DNA of 39,935 bases from Desulfurococcales archaeon (GTDB taxonomy: Archaea > Thermoproteota > Thermoprotei_A > Sulfolobales > NBVN01), in assembly GCA_027064885.1 (NCBI GenBank), contig JAMOOZ010000175.1:1-39935 (forward strand), written 5' to 3'. The first letter of the stretch is position 1, and each line of letters begins with the position of its first letter. Both the position numbers and the translations under genes were made by a program. Of this stretch, positions 10,044 through 18,858 are shown piece by piece. The notes under the pieces are model-generated. The model saw only the letters and a program-made list of their open reading frames with translations. It had not been told where the DNA came from and did no database searches.

Positions 10044-11453
10044 ATGGATCCAAATCTAGAGGCTTTATTCAAGCCTCGGTCGATAGCGATCGTCGGGGCC
10101 TCAAGAAAGCCAGGCAAGATAGGTTTCGAGATACTGCGCAATATCATTGAGTATGGCTTCAAAGGGAGGGTATACCCGGTAAACCCGAAGGCCAAAGAAC
10201 TCCTTGGGCTTAAGGTATACCCAAGCCTCTCGGCCATACCAGAGGACATTGATATGGTCGTGGTTTCTGTACCGGCTCAGTACGTGCTTGACGTGATTGA
10301 CGAGGCAGGAAAGAAGAAGGCTAAGGTAGCAGTCGTGATAACTTCCGGCTTCAAGGAGATTGGAAGGGCTGATCTAGAAGAGGAACTTGTCAGGAGGGCG
10401 AGGAAGTGGGGCATAAGGGTCTTAGGCCCCAACATCTTTGGCATGATTTACACGCCGGTGAGGCTCAACGCGTCCTTTGGCCCGACCGACGTAATACCGG
10501 GTTCGGTGGCCTTTATAACGCAGTCAGGCGCTCTAGGAATAGCCCTAATGGGTATGACCATAGTTGAGAGGATTGGTGTCTCAGCAATAATTAGCATAGG
10601 CAATAAGGCAGATATAGACGATGCTGACCTCCTCGAGTACTTAGCGGACGACCCTCACACGAAGGTGATATTGATTTATCTAGAAGGTGTGACAGACGGC
10701 AAAAAGTTCCTGAGGATGGCTCAGAAGGTCACGTTGAAAAAACCAATAATAGTTGTTAAAGCAGGCAGGACTGAGGCTGGAGCTAAGGCCGTCGCATCCC
10801 ACACAGGCTCGCTTGCTGGTAACGTAGTGATCTACTCAACGCTCTTCAAGCAGGCAGGCATACTTCAGGCGAGGAACGTGGAGGAGGCTTTCGACTGGGC
10901 TAGGGCATTCTCCTACCTGCCGGAGTATAAGGGCGGTAAGCTAGTCCTAGTAACGAATGGTGGGGGTGCAGGAGTACTCTCAACCGATACCCTATCAGAG
11001 AACGGCATTAAGCTAGAGCCGCCGCCGAAGAGCTTAGTAGACGTGCTCAAGCCAAAGCTGCCGGGCTTTGCATCCCTAGGCAACCCAATAGACGTCACCG
11101 GAATGATCAGCAATGAGGGCTTCGTAGACGCTATAATGGAGGCCCTCAATAACCCTGAGGTTGGTGCTATAATGGGCATTTACTGCCAGACCGCAGTCAC
11201 GGACCCGATGGTCATAGCAAGCATGCTTATCAGGAAAGTGAATGCGATGGGCGGCCTGCCGAAGCCCTTGGTCCTGACACTCATCGGTGGCGAGGAATGC
11301 TACTGGGCAGTAACTAAGCTGAACAGCGCTAAGATACCAACATACCCAATGCCCGAAAGAGCTGCATCAACAATTGCCGCCGTCATCAACTACGCCCGCA
11401 TGAAGGAGGAGGTCAGACACCGTCTAAACGAGTTAAACGAAGCGAGTGACTAA
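10044..11453 (+). CDS. acdA: ADP-forming acyl-CoA/acetyl-CoA synthetase, alpha subunit
   Basis: 469 residues. An N-terminal CoA-binding Rossmann domain (IAIVGASRKPGKIGFEIL, 14-31) is followed by succinyl-CoA-ligase-like domains with GNKADIDDADLLEYL and the phosphohistidine site SHTGSLAG (His253). With the beta subunit this enzyme converts acyl-CoA, ADP and phosphate to acid, CoA and ATP, the energy-conserving last step of archaeal peptide and sugar fermentation. No beta subunit (ATP-grasp) gene is in the window. A TATA-like CTTTTAAATC about 35 bp upstream and GGGG just before the ATG support the start. Specificity (acetyl, aryl or other acyl) cannot be read from sequence. Confidence 0.9.
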   Translation: MDPNLEALFKPRSIAIVGASRKPGKIGFEILRNIIEYGFKGRVYPVNPKAKELLGLKVYPSLSAIPEDIDMVVVSVPAQYVLDVIDEAGKKKAKVAVVITSGFKEIGRADLEEELVRRARKWGIRVLGPNIFGMIYTPVRLNASFGPTDVIPGSVAFITQSGALGIALMGMTIVERIGVSAIISIGNKADIDDADLLEYLADDPHTKVILIYLEGVTDGKKFLRMAQKVTLKKPIIVVKAGRTEAGAKAVASHTGSLAGNVVIYSTLFKQAGILQARNVEEAFDWARAFSYLPEYKGGKLVLVTNGGGAGVLSTDTLSENGIKLEPPPKSLVDVLKPKLPGFASLGNPIDVTGMISNEGFVDAIMEALNNPEVGAIMGIYCQTAVTDPMVIASMLIRKVNAMGGLPKPLVLTLIGGEECYWAVTKLNSAKIPTYPMPERAASTIAAVINYARMKEEVRHRLNELNEASD

Positions 11454-11504
11454 CCAGAACTAAATCCCTCTAAGGTTTCTCCTAGCTTTCGCCCTGATTA
11501 GCTA

Positions 11505-11514
11505 AGCTTAAAAA
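11505..11514 (+). promoter_or_regulatory. TATA box of the ribosomal stalk gene
   Basis: GCTTAAAAAC, 34 bp before the ATG of rpl12, with the adjoining GCTAA upstream. The spacing fits a short 5' leader carrying the GGTGGTGA ribosome binding site. Confidence 0.5.
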
Positions 11515-11547
11515 CGCCGCACCCTCAACATATCGGTGGTGAAGCGG

Positions 11548-11871
11548 ATGGAGTACGTGTACGCGTCCCTGCTACTTCACTCAGCGGGTAAGGAAATAAC
11601 TGAGGAAAATATCAAGAAAGTCCTGGAGGCAGCAGGAATACAGGCGGATGAGAACAGGATTAAAATGCTAGTAGCGGCACTCAAGGAGATAAACATTGAG
11701 GAAGTGATCAAGCAGGCGACCGCGGCGCCTGTAGTACCAGCAGCTGCGCCCACAGCACCAGCGGCCGCTGGTGCGCCTGCTGAGGAGAAGAAGGAGGAGG
11801 AAGAGGAGGAAGAAGAGAAGGAAGTCAGCGAAGAAGAAATCGCTGAAGGCATATCATCACTATTCGGCTAA
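11548..11871 (+). CDS. rpl12: Archaeal ribosomal stalk protein P1 (L12)
   Basis: 107 residues starting [17 protein letters not shown]. The N-terminal dimerisation/P0-binding helices (1-60) are followed by an Ala/Pro hinge (about 62-83), a run of Glu/Lys and the conserved C-terminal factor-binding tail ISSLFG. It recruits the elongation-factor GTPases to the ribosome. The ATG is chosen over two in-frame GTGs (11536, 11539) because those bases form the ribosome binding site GGTGGTGA. Monocistronic here: the L10/P0 and L1 genes that often precede it are absent, since acdA lies upstream. Confidence 0.95.
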   Translation: MEYVYASLLLHSAGKEITEENIKKVLEAAGIQADENRIKMLVAALKEINIEEVIKQATAAPVVPAAAPTAPAAAGAPAEEKKEEEEEEEEKEVSEEEIAEGISSLFG

Positions 11872-11909
11872 ACCAAGAAGCTGAGAGGCGCAAGAAGTTT
11901 TTCCGAATG

Positions 11910-11926
11910 CACTAGCTTTGCTAGTG
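11910..11926 (+). terminator. Small hairpin after rpl12
   Basis: Perfect 6-bp stem CACTAG/CTAGTG with a 5-nt loop, followed by TGTTTTAC. It lies 39 bp after the rpl12 stop. Archaeal termination mainly needs T-runs, so the stem itself may be incidental. Confidence 0.3.
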
Positions 11927-12063
11927 TGTTTTACGGATTGACTTTATCTGTTATTTTAACTTGTTCGTGTTATCTGGGATTAGCTCTACTACCTCAGATT
12001 CCCTCAGCAACTTGTTTAAGCCTTCCAACCCACCTTAACTTAGTCAGCGTGTCGGCGAGGGTG

Positions 12064-12933
12064 ATGGACACGCATGTACGGTTAGTGGGGTTCGATAGCT
12101 TAGGGGTTAGGTCAATGGCGACGCTCGTTGAGACCCCTGACGTCACAATATTTATAGACCCGGCTGTCTCGCTGGCGCCTCGCAGGTATTCGCTACCACC
12201 TCATGAACTTGAGTGGAAGAGGCTGGAGGAGGTAGCTAAGGATATTGAGAGGTTAGCGAGTGAGGCCGACGTAGTAGTTGTTACTCACTACCACTACGAT
12301 CATCACGACCCCGGTAAGCATGTTTCCCTAGACATTTACAACGGTAAGGTCGTTATTGTGAAGGATCCTAAGAATAACATCAACGTGTCTCAGAGAATAC
12401 GTTCATCTAAATTTCTTAAGCTGATACGGGATAGAGTACGTGAGCTTAGGGTCGCAGACGGCGCTGAGTACGTATTCGGTAGGACTAGGTTGCGGTTCTC
12501 GCCTCCCTGCCCGCATGGGGCCACACCTAAGTTAGGGTACGTAGTTCAGGTGCTAATTGACGACGGCGACCGCAAACTTCTTTTTACATCGGATGTAGAG
12601 GGCCCGATACTCAGGGAGTCCCTGAAGTTCATCGTTAGGTCAGTACCTGATGTGGTCATAGTGGATGGGCCGCCCACTTACCTCCTAGGTTATAAGTTCG
12701 GTATGGAGGAGCTGAGGGAAGCCTTGAACAACTTACGGGTCATAGCCTCCCTTAAGACGGAGCCTGTAATAGTCCTTGACCATCACCTACTGAGAGACCT
12801 TAATTACAGGGATTTCTTTCACGATATAATGCGCGGCACGCCGGGTAAGGCACGTATCGTGACGGCGGCTGAGTTCGAGGGTCGGGAACCACTACTACTT
12901 GAGGCTAGGAGGCGTGAACTCTATGGTCGATGA
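12064..12933 (+). CDS. UPF0282-family metallo-beta-lactamase-fold protein
   Basis: 289 residues from ATG 12064. The start VRLVGFDSLGVRSMATLVET is the hallmark N-terminus of the archaeal UPF0282 family. The di-metal motif THYHYDHHD (His75, His77, Asp79, His80) and later LLFTSDVEGP and VIVLDHHLLRD complete a metallo-beta-lactamase metal site. Substrate unknown; the fold includes nucleases and phosphodiesterases. The frame is open for 46 more codons upstream (GTG at 11926), but those residues are a hydrophobic stretch absent from the family, and GGCGAGG lies just before 12064, so the shorter start is used. It overlaps the radical SAM gene by 11 bp, implying co-translation. Confidence 0.85.
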   Translation: MDTHVRLVGFDSLGVRSMATLVETPDVTIFIDPAVSLAPRRYSLPPHELEWKRLEEVAKDIERLASEADVVVVTHYHYDHHDPGKHVSLDIYNGKVVIVKDPKNNINVSQRIRSSKFLKLIRDRVRELRVADGAEYVFGRTRLRFSPPCPHGATPKLGYVVQVLIDDGDRKLLFTSDVEGPILRESLKFIVRSVPDVVIVDGPPTYLLGYKFGMEELREALNNLRVIASLKTEPVIVLDHHLLRDLNYRDFFHDIMRGTPGKARIVTAAEFEGREPLLLEARRRELYGR

Positions 12934-13720
12934 AGACTTACTAGGGAAAGGGTATGACCCGATAGCGCTAGCGTCAGTGGTTCGTCCTAAGGTATCGGAA
13001 ATCATTAATGGTGAGGAGTACCGAAGGTACTTCAGGTTCAGGGGCGGGAGATGGTATGGAGGCATAGCTACGGGAGACGTTATAGGCTGTAACCTAAGGT
13101 GTGGGTTCTGCTGGGCATGGTACTTTCGCGACGACTACACGCGTGGAGAACTACTAAGCCCTAGAGATTCTTGGAGAAGGCTCTACAGAATAGCAAGTAA
13201 GCGTAGGTATAAGCTCGTGAGGTTAAGCGGCGGTGAACCCACCCTAACCCGTGACCATGTACTTAAGGTCGCGGAACTTGCTAGGCGGGCTGGCATGGTC
13301 TTCGTACTCGAGACTAACGGGATTCTAATAGGTAATGACAGGAGTTACGCCAGAGACCTCGCTGAACTCGGCAACGTGTTCGTTAGGGTGTCATTCAAGG
13401 GTGTCACCCCCCAGGAGTTCTTTAGGTTAACGGGCGCCAGACCAGAGTTCTTCGAACTTCAATTCCAAGCACTGAGGAACCTCATAAGCGAGGGCATGGA
13501 GCCTGGCAAGGAGGTCATTGCAGCGGCAATGATATCGTTCAGTGATGATGAAGATATAGCCCGATTCGTCCTAAAGCTAACCGAGATAGACGAGAGATTA
13601 GCCCGTGTAGACTGGGAGGTGGTTTTCATGTACCCACACGTTAAGGAGGTTCTAAGGAGGAGCGGTCTGAAACCTAAGAGGTTTGTGAACCCTGAAAAGA
13701 TACCTGATGAAATGGTGTGA
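12923..13720 (+). CDS. Radical SAM protein, PFL-activase-like
   Basis: 265 residues. The Fe4S4/SAM-binding triad GCNLRCGFCW places Cys56, Cys60, Cys63 in the standard CxxxCxxC spacing. RLSGGEPTL is the GGE motif that binds the SAM amino group and LETNGI a following strand, as in pyruvate-formate-lyase- and RNR-activase-like enzymes. No extra cluster-binding (SPASM) cysteine region is seen at the C-terminus. The substrate is unknown. The ATG at 12923 is preferred, with AGGAGGCG 9 bp upstream inside the preceding gene. The 11-bp overlap with the UPF0282 gene and the Cys-bearing small gene 30 bp downstream suggest one functional unit. Confidence 0.8.
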   Translation: MVDEDLLGKGYDPIALASVVRPKVSEIINGEEYRRYFRFRGGRWYGGIATGDVIGCNLRCGFCWAWYFRDDYTRGELLSPRDSWRRLYRIASKRRYKLVRLSGGEPTLTRDHVLKVAELARRAGMVFVLETNGILIGNDRSYARDLAELGNVFVRVSFKGVTPQEFFRLTGARPEFFELQFQALRNLISEGMEPGKEVIAAAMISFSDDEDIARFVLKLTEIDERLARVDWEVVFMYPHVKEVLRRSGLKPKRFVNPEKIPDEMV

Positions 13721-13749
13721 GGGCTTTAAAGGCGTGGTAACCTCTTGAC

Positions 13750-14142
13750 TTGGTGGGCGAACTGAAGCTTCAGGAGCTAGAGCAATTCATGTTCTCGAAC
13801 CTCGCGAACTTAATGGAGGAATGTAGTGATGTCTGCACGGAAGGTAAGCCGCCTTCAGTGAGCATAGTTGAGGGTGTCATTTACAGCGGGTGTGACCTGT
13901 GCCTCATAAGGGCAGCGTTGGACAAGGTTAACCCTCCTTCAGTATCTATAGTGTTTCGGGACGGGCGCTACGGTGAGTTCGTGTTTCTTGACCAAAACGT
14001 TCTCGAGCTAACGGAGGAGTCTGCCCAGCTAATACCTATTCAGGAATTCGAGGAACGACTTAATGACCTAGAAGCCTTTGGCCTCATATCTGAGGAGGAT
14101 CGCCGCGTACTTGAAGAATGGGTTCGTAAAGCACGAAAATGA
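13750..14142 (+). CDS. Small protein with CxxxC and CxxC pairs, 130 aa
   Basis: TTG start (alternative GTG one codon later). Cys25/Cys29 (ECSDVC) and Cys48/Cys51 (GCDLC) could form one metal site. A short internal repeat PPSVSIV occurs at 34-40 and again near 62-68, each followed by a strand and a Gly-rich turn. The C-terminus is an acidic/basic amphipathic helix (EEDRRVLEEWVRKARK). Family unknown. It sits between the radical SAM gene and the nicotinate phosphoribosyltransferase gene on the same strand, so it may be a metal or substrate partner of the radical SAM enzyme; this is inference from position only. Confidence 0.6.
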   Translation: MVGELKLQELEQFMFSNLANLMEECSDVCTEGKPPSVSIVEGVIYSGCDLCLIRAALDKVNPPSVSIVFRDGRYGEFVFLDQNVLELTEESAQLIPIQEFEERLNDLEAFGLISEEDRRVLEEWVRKARK

Positions 14143-14200
14143 ATGTTTGAGATCCCAAAACCTAATAATACGCCCGTATTAACTAAGAACGGTGTGGTAG

Positions 14201-15370
14201 TTGAGGTTTTACATAGCTTCTGAAGAGGACATACTGTCGGGCAAGATCACCGACATATACTTCATTAGGACAAAGAAGATCATTGCTGCCAAACACCTTG
14301 AGAACGTAAGGGTTAGAATGGAGATCCACACAGGCTCACTCCCAGGGAAGTACTCTTGGGCTGTATACGCTGGTTTGGAGGAGGCGCTGAAGCTACTTGA
14401 AGGTAAGCCACTTGACGTTTACTCCCTCCCCGAGGGAACCCTAATTAAGGATAACTTCCCTGTAATGGTCATTGAAGGCAGGTACTACGACATATGCGAG
14501 TACGAGACACCATTGCTTGGAATACTCCGTCACTACACATCAGTCGCATCTAGGGCAGCTAGGTTCAAGAGGTTGGCGATGGATAAGGTGATACTGTACT
14601 TCGGGTTGCGAGGCGCGCATCCAGCAATAGCCCCCATGCTTGATAGGGCTGCGTACATAGGAGGGTTAGATGGTGTCTCAGGAGCTTTCAACGAAGAAAC
14701 GATAGGGGTTAAGCCTTCCGGGACGATGCCGCATGCCCTAATACTCGTCTTCGGGGATGAGGTTGAGGCATGGAAAGCATATGATGAAGTAGTTGAGGAG
14801 AATGTCCCAAGGATCGCTTTGGTCGACACGTTTAATGACGAGAGGTTTGCCACTATGAGTGCGTTGGAAGCCTTAGGCGATAAGCTCTCTGGCGTTAGGC
14901 TTGATACCCCAAGAAGCAGGAGGGGAAGCATGAAGTCAATAATTCAGGAAATCAAGTGGACGCTGAGGCTGGCCGGAAGAGAGGATGTAAAGATCTTCGT
15001 CAGCGGAGGCATCAGTGAAAAGGCTCTCAAGGAACTCAGGGATGTGGCTGACGGCTTTGGTGTTGGAACCTCGATAACGTATCCGTTCCCGATCGATATG
15101 AGTATGGACATAGTGGAGAAAGAAATCAATGGGGAGTGGTTACCGTACAGTAAAAGAGGTAAGTACCCAGGAGCCAAGAACGTGTTCAGGTGTGGAACGC
15201 TGGATTACGAAATAAGGCGCTTCGGCGAGCAACCCGAGAGATGCGTGGAGAACGTAATGATTAAATGGTTAGAGAACGGCCAACTAATCAGGGATCTCCC
15301 AGCAATAGACCAGATCAGGGAATATGTCCTCAAGCAACTAAAGGAAGTCCCGGAACCTGAGCCTATCTAG
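14201..15370 (+). CDS. pncB: Nicotinate phosphoribosyltransferase
   Basis: 389 residues, similar in length to the archaeal (Thermoplasma-type) enzyme. It condenses nicotinate with PRPP, using ATP, to nicotinate mononucleotide in the Preiss-Handler pathway. Visible motifs: [15 protein letters not shown] near the start, [10 protein letters not shown], the [21 protein letters not shown] block, [22 protein letters not shown] (phosphate binding) and [10 protein letters not shown]. The C-terminus has paired cysteines in [10 protein letters not shown] and PERCVENV, consistent with the small metal-binding knuckle of this group. TTG start with GGTGTGG upstream. It works with the nicotinamidase at 37477-38097 and NAD kinase at 31061-31888. 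Confidence 0.9.
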   Translation: MRFYIASEEDILSGKITDIYFIRTKKIIAAKHLENVRVRMEIHTGSLPGKYSWAVYAGLEEALKLLEGKPLDVYSLPEGTLIKDNFPVMVIEGRYYDICEYETPLLGILRHYTSVASRAARFKRLAMDKVILYFGLRGAHPAIAPMLDRAAYIGGLDGVSGAFNEETIGVKPSGTMPHALILVFGDEVEAWKAYDEVVEENVPRIALVDTFNDERFATMSALEALGDKLSGVRLDTPRSRRGSMKSIIQEIKWTLRLAGREDVKIFVSGGISEKALKELRDVADGFGVGTSITYPFPIDMSMDIVEKEINGEWLPYSKRGKYPGAKNVFRCGTLDYEIRRFGEQPERCVENVMIKWLENGQLIRDLPAIDQIREYVLKQLKEVPEPEPI

Positions 15371-15632
15371 GAAACTTAATTATGTTCTCCTTAGGGTTTT
15401 TAGTTCATGAGAACCTGCTGATTAACGTTACCTTATAGATACAATCATGCATGATTCGCCTATAACAACGTAATTACCTGTGAGGTACTGCTTAACCACG
15501 GCGGAAATCATGGAACTGCAGATTAATGGGACGAGGCCTAAGGTACTGAGGTGTAGTAAGATCGAGGCAATGCCTGCTAGTTCTTCTTCACTACTGTGAT
15601 AATGTATTTTCAGTAAAAACTGGCCGATGGAC

Positions 15633-18074
15633 TTATGAAGGGGGAGGTGGAGGCGGAGGTGGAGGTGCCTTCGGTCTGGCTAGGAACTTCAGGTACGCTA
15701 TGAATCCCATCGCGGCAACAGCTCCTGCACCAACCACAACCGCAGGGATAGCGCCTCCCCAATCGCTGGACGGGGGTCGATTTTCTTCACTTGGCTTGGA
15801 TGTCTCGCCAGGTTCCTCTGTTGCCGTGCCCCAGCCTCCCGTTGCTGTCACCGTGATCTCTCCCCACGTATTGGAGGTGAGGTCGTCGTTGTCGACCACG
15901 GTGAGGGTGACGGTGTACGTGCCTGGCTCTGTGTACGTGTGGGTGACTACGGGGTTCGTGGTGTTGACTGTCTTCCCGTCGCCGAAGTCCCAAATGTAGC
16001 CTTGGATCCAGCCATCTTCGTCACTGCTTAATGTGGCGTTGAAGATCACCTGTTGCCCTATCATCGGCTCATCGGACGACACGACGTAAACCGCATCTGG
16101 TGGAGTACCTTTTGATACGTAAAGGGACATACATATATAGTAAATCGTCTCCCCTCTACTTCCTAAGATTCTTAGAGATCCAAAAAACCGGCCAGACTGA
16201 TTGAGCGTTACACTAACCTTAGGTGAGGACCCGCAGTTCGGTTTTGAAGATCCTACGGACCAGCAGTATGTCAGGTCTTCATCAGTGAGTCTTGCCATGC
16301 GAGAGGCGTCAAAAACGATCTTCCGTCCAACCATCAGTTTACCATTGAATGCCGGGATCCCTTTTACCTTTGGCTCTGAAACAATACTTATGATGAGGTA
16401 TGATCCACTATCATTATATGTTGTCATGAGTAGGAGGCCTTTCCACGGGTCTGCCCAGACATCGGCGACGTAGGTATCTATGATGTCCCCTATTTCATGA
16501 GTTAGTGAAGCCACTATGAATGAATATGTTCCCATCATCATGGCCGCCTCCAACTTATAGTTATAATGCTGGAGGCGCACCCTCCTGCTGACCCAGGTGG
16601 CACTCCTCCGATTAAGAGCTGTGTAAGCAGATACGAAGGCTCCACCCTTATCATATACGGCGGTTACATAATCGGTCTGGGCAACTAGGAGCTCGCCGTC
16701 AGGTGACCATGCAACGAACTTACCATGACCTTTGCTGGTGCTTGTGGTGCCGCCTCTTGCCGAGGTGTCGTCGCTCCATATAACTTCTCCGGATGAGCTC
16801 AGCACGTATGTCTTGCCCTCCCTGTACGTTATGGCCGCGATGAGGGGGCTGTTAGGCGAGACGTCTATGTCGCTTACACCGAGATTCTTGCACCAGCTCA
16901 GGAGGCCACCACGTATGGTGCAGATCTTGCCATGGGTCCTCACGGCGACGCTTCCGTCGCTCATTAAGAGGCCCTCATCCACGTACCCTATGCCCTTAAC
17001 TATCCAGAGCCTCTCCCCGCTGACCTTGACCGCCTCAACATCTGTTCCCCTCGATATGATTAGTCTGTCTGCGGCTGGGTACCACGAGATGCTATTGACA
17101 GATACGTTACCGTACTCTCTCAGCAGATTAGTGTCTCCAGCGCTATTCAGTATGAATACCTTTCCGCCCGAGGTACCTACGGCGAAGAGATTACCAACTG
17201 GCGAAGGCTCAAGCACGGTGATACGCTCGCCCTCATCCTCAGGGAGGAGGCGCTTAACCCACAGCTTCCTACCCTTCAGGTCAAAGGCGTGAACGCTCCT
17301 GTGGTCTGCCACCACAATGATCTTTGCATCCGCTGATGCCGCAACCCTCATATATAGGGGGTTACCACTTATCTTCTTGAGAACAGTCGGTGTCCAGTAG
17401 ATCGGAGGAGCGCCCTCGATCTTGACCTTATGTATGAAGACCTCACCGTAAACTCTCAAAGCAATGGCTGTGGGAGAGCCTCCCTTACTGACTTTGCCTA
17501 CGTGGGTGAGGTCGCCAACGCTGAAGTAGAAGTACTTCGTTGCGGGGTCATAAGCTATACATAGAGTAAGCTGTTTATTCATCGAGTAGTTCCAAGGCAT
17601 CTTTGTACTGTCAGGAAGCCTTACAGTGTCTCCCCATAAGGACACCCTTAATCCGGTGCCGCGGAGATATACCTCCATGAGTCTGCCGTCAGCACCAATG
17701 GAGGAGGGCACTAGCTCTATGTGAATATAATAGTAGGCAGGATCCTCGCCAGTGAAGGTGAGTATGTCGTGAGTTATTGTTGCTGGCTTACTTCCCTTCC
17801 CCAAGAGTCGAAGGAACTTCACGTAATGTCCCTTAACACTCGCTACCACCTGAGAGGACTCGCCAGCACCAGCCTCTACTAGCGTCCATCCGGCAGCTGA
17901 TGGTGGGTCACCTTCCTTAAGCTTGCTGAAGTCCGTGCTGACTAGTTCTGTGTGATAGTATACGTCACTAGCATAATCATTAGCAAGGATATACTCACTT
18001 GAGGCGGTTGGCAACGGAGTGATAGCAAGCAATAACGAGGTGCATACAAGCAAAGCTACCAAGGAACACTTCAC
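15633..18074 (-). CDS. Large surface protein: lectin-like region, beta-propeller, PKD domain, membrane anchor
   Basis: 813 residues. Signal peptide (about 1-25, LVALLVCTSLLLAITP); a jelly-roll-like region (about 40-220) with aromatic beta strands; then repeated strands of a PQQ/WD-type propeller (about 235-560) with recurring units such as SPVGNLFAVGTSGGKVFIL and SWYPAADRLIISRG; a PKD domain (about 663-745) with the diagnostic YIWDFGDGKT and THTYTEPGTYTVTLTV; a Pro/Glu/Ser stalk; a membrane span (about 773-795); and a cytoplasmic tail of nine prolines. Probably a cell-surface recognition or adhesion protein. Its ligand is unknown. The AT-rich region just upstream (18100-18200) would hold the promoter. 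No obvious operon partners. Confidence 0.85.
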   Translation of the reverse strand: MKCSLVALLVCTSLLLAITPLPTASSEYILANDYASDVYYHTELVSTDFSKLKEGDPPSAAGWTLVEAGAGESSQVVASVKGHYVKFLRLLGKGSKPATITHDILTFTGEDPAYYYIHIELVPSSIGADGRLMEVYLRGTGLRVSLWGDTVRLPDSTKMPWNYSMNKQLTLCIAYDPATKYFYFSVGDLTHVGKVSKGGSPTAIALRVYGEVFIHKVKIEGAPPIYWTPTVLKKISGNPLYMRVAASADAKIIVVADHRSVHAFDLKGRKLWVKRLLPEDEGERITVLEPSPVGNLFAVGTSGGKVFILNSAGDTNLLREYGNVSVNSISWYPAADRLIISRGTDVEAVKVSGERLWIVKGIGYVDEGLLMSDGSVAVRTHGKICTIRGGLLSWCKNLGVSDIDVSPNSPLIAAITYREGKTYVLSSSGEVIWSDDTSARGGTTSTSKGHGKFVAWSPDGELLVAQTDYVTAVYDKGGAFVSAYTALNRRSATWVSRRVRLQHYNYKLEAAMMMGTYSFIVASLTHEIGDIIDTYVADVWADPWKGLLLMTTYNDSGSYLIISIVSEPKVKGIPAFNGKLMVGRKIVFDASRMARLTDEDLTYCWSVGSSKPNCGSSPKVSVTLNQSGRFFGSLRILGSRGETIYYICMSLYVSKGTPPDAVYVVSSDEPMIGQQVIFNATLSSDEDGWIQGYIWDFGDGKTVNTTNPVVTHTYTEPGTYTVTLTVVDNDDLTSNTWGEITVTATGGWGTATEEPGETSKPSEENRPPSSDWGGAIPAVVVGAGAVAAMGFIAYLKFLARPKAPPPPPPPPPS

Positions 18075-18099
18075 TTAATGCACCGCGTAAATAGTTAAT

Positions 18100-18200
18100 T
18101 CGGAAATTTATATTTCTTATTTAAATTTAAACTCTTTATAATAAATATAACAGATAATAACTAATTTACTACAAAGACATATGAATTTACATTTTAAGTA
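18100..18200. other. AT-rich intergenic island
   Basis: About 100 bp made almost wholly of A and T (for example TTTATATTTC, TTTAAATTTAAAC, TATAATAAATATAAC), in sharp contrast to the surrounding coding DNA. It directly precedes the surface-protein gene, so it may be its promoter. The rest of the gap to 18450 shows no convincing gene. Confidence 0.6.
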
Positions 18201-18449
18201 GAGAATCAACTGCAAAGATACGCTCTATTAGCACAAGACGTCTTCTGTAGCTGAATAAAGAGAATGCTTACTATTCACATTAGGCATATTTGAGCATCTT
18301 CAAGGGTATGTATGTAACTATTTCGCTTAAGGCATCAGCCGATTGAAAAGGTAGGATAACGTACCACGCACCTAGTAGAGAAGAGAGTTGAATAACTAGG
18401 ATATGCTACGGGACAATAAGCTCGATAAAGCCTCTCCCCACCTGGAATT

Positions 18450-18720
18450 ATGAAGCAATTAGCAGAAGGTTTAAAAAGGGCCTGCGTCAAGGCAATAGCG
18501 CCTGAGGGTAGGTCCCTTAAGCTTGAGGACTTTGACTGTGACCTCTACGAATCCCCGATATTGAGTATCAGGTTGAGGCTGTTAAGGAATTGCTAACGTA
18601 CTTTTAAGCCGAGGGTTGTGGGTGGGGAGGTAATAGAGGCGGGTTAAAATTTAACCGTACCCGGAAATCGAGGGAGTTCCGACGCCTGGCCAATTACATT
18701 GTGGAGAAACTCGGAAGATT
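18450..18720 (+). pseudogene. Decayed protein-coding remnant abutting tRNA-Ala
   Basis: ATG 18450 opens 48 codons (MKQLAEGLKRACVKAIAP...) to a TAA at 18594-18596. In another frame the same DNA reads DIEYQVEAVKELLTYF and stops at TTT-TAA; beyond that stop the same frame continues to the tRNA gene with GLKFNRTRKSREFRRLANYI and VEKLGRLRAG. These pieces look like protein sequence split by a frameshift and an in-frame stop. The basic, Arg-rich last part resembles transposase or recombinase sequence in composition only; I do not recognise a family. No ribosome binding site before the ATG. The 48-aa piece alone could be a real small gene. Confidence 0.3.
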
Positions 18721-18731
18721 AAGGGCCGGTA

Positions 18732-18807
18732 TGGTGGACCGGCCGGGACTTGAACCCGGGGCCTCCGCCGTGCGAGGGCGGCGCTCTTCCAGCTGAGCTA
18801 CCGGCCC
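18732..18807 (-). tRNA. tRNA-Ala (CGC)
   Basis: Minus-strand cloverleaf without intron. Acceptor GGGCCGG/CCGGTCC has the G3-U70 pair that marks alanine tRNAs, discriminator A and encoded CCA. The anticodon loop CTCGCAC gives anticodon CGC. A TATA-like GCTTAAAAAT on the minus strand about 20-30 bp upstream (plus 18827-18836) is its promoter. Confidence 0.97.
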
Positions 18808-18858
18808 GTAGATATGGTGGGATTACAAATTTTTAAGCCTTCAGCCACTCTACTCGCG

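Noticed and set aside
11926-12063. 46-residue hydrophobic N-terminal extension of the UPF0282 protein, read as a signal peptide
   Set aside because: The family starts at the VRLVGFDSLG block and is cytoplasmic; a ribosome binding site precedes the later ATG; the extension overlaps a hairpin and an intergenic-like stretch.
15428-15640. About 70 open codons on the minus strand after the surface-protein gene, including EEELAGIASILLHLSTLG
   Set aside because: No ATG, GTG or TTG near the beginning and no ribosome binding site; the frame begins inside the GGAGGT repeat of the neighbouring gene. It could be a frameshifted remnant, but support is too weak.
16732-17292. 186-codon plus-strand frame antisense to the surface protein
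   Set aside because: Ser/Pro/Leu-rich shadow composition; the propeller repeats on the minus strand are clear.
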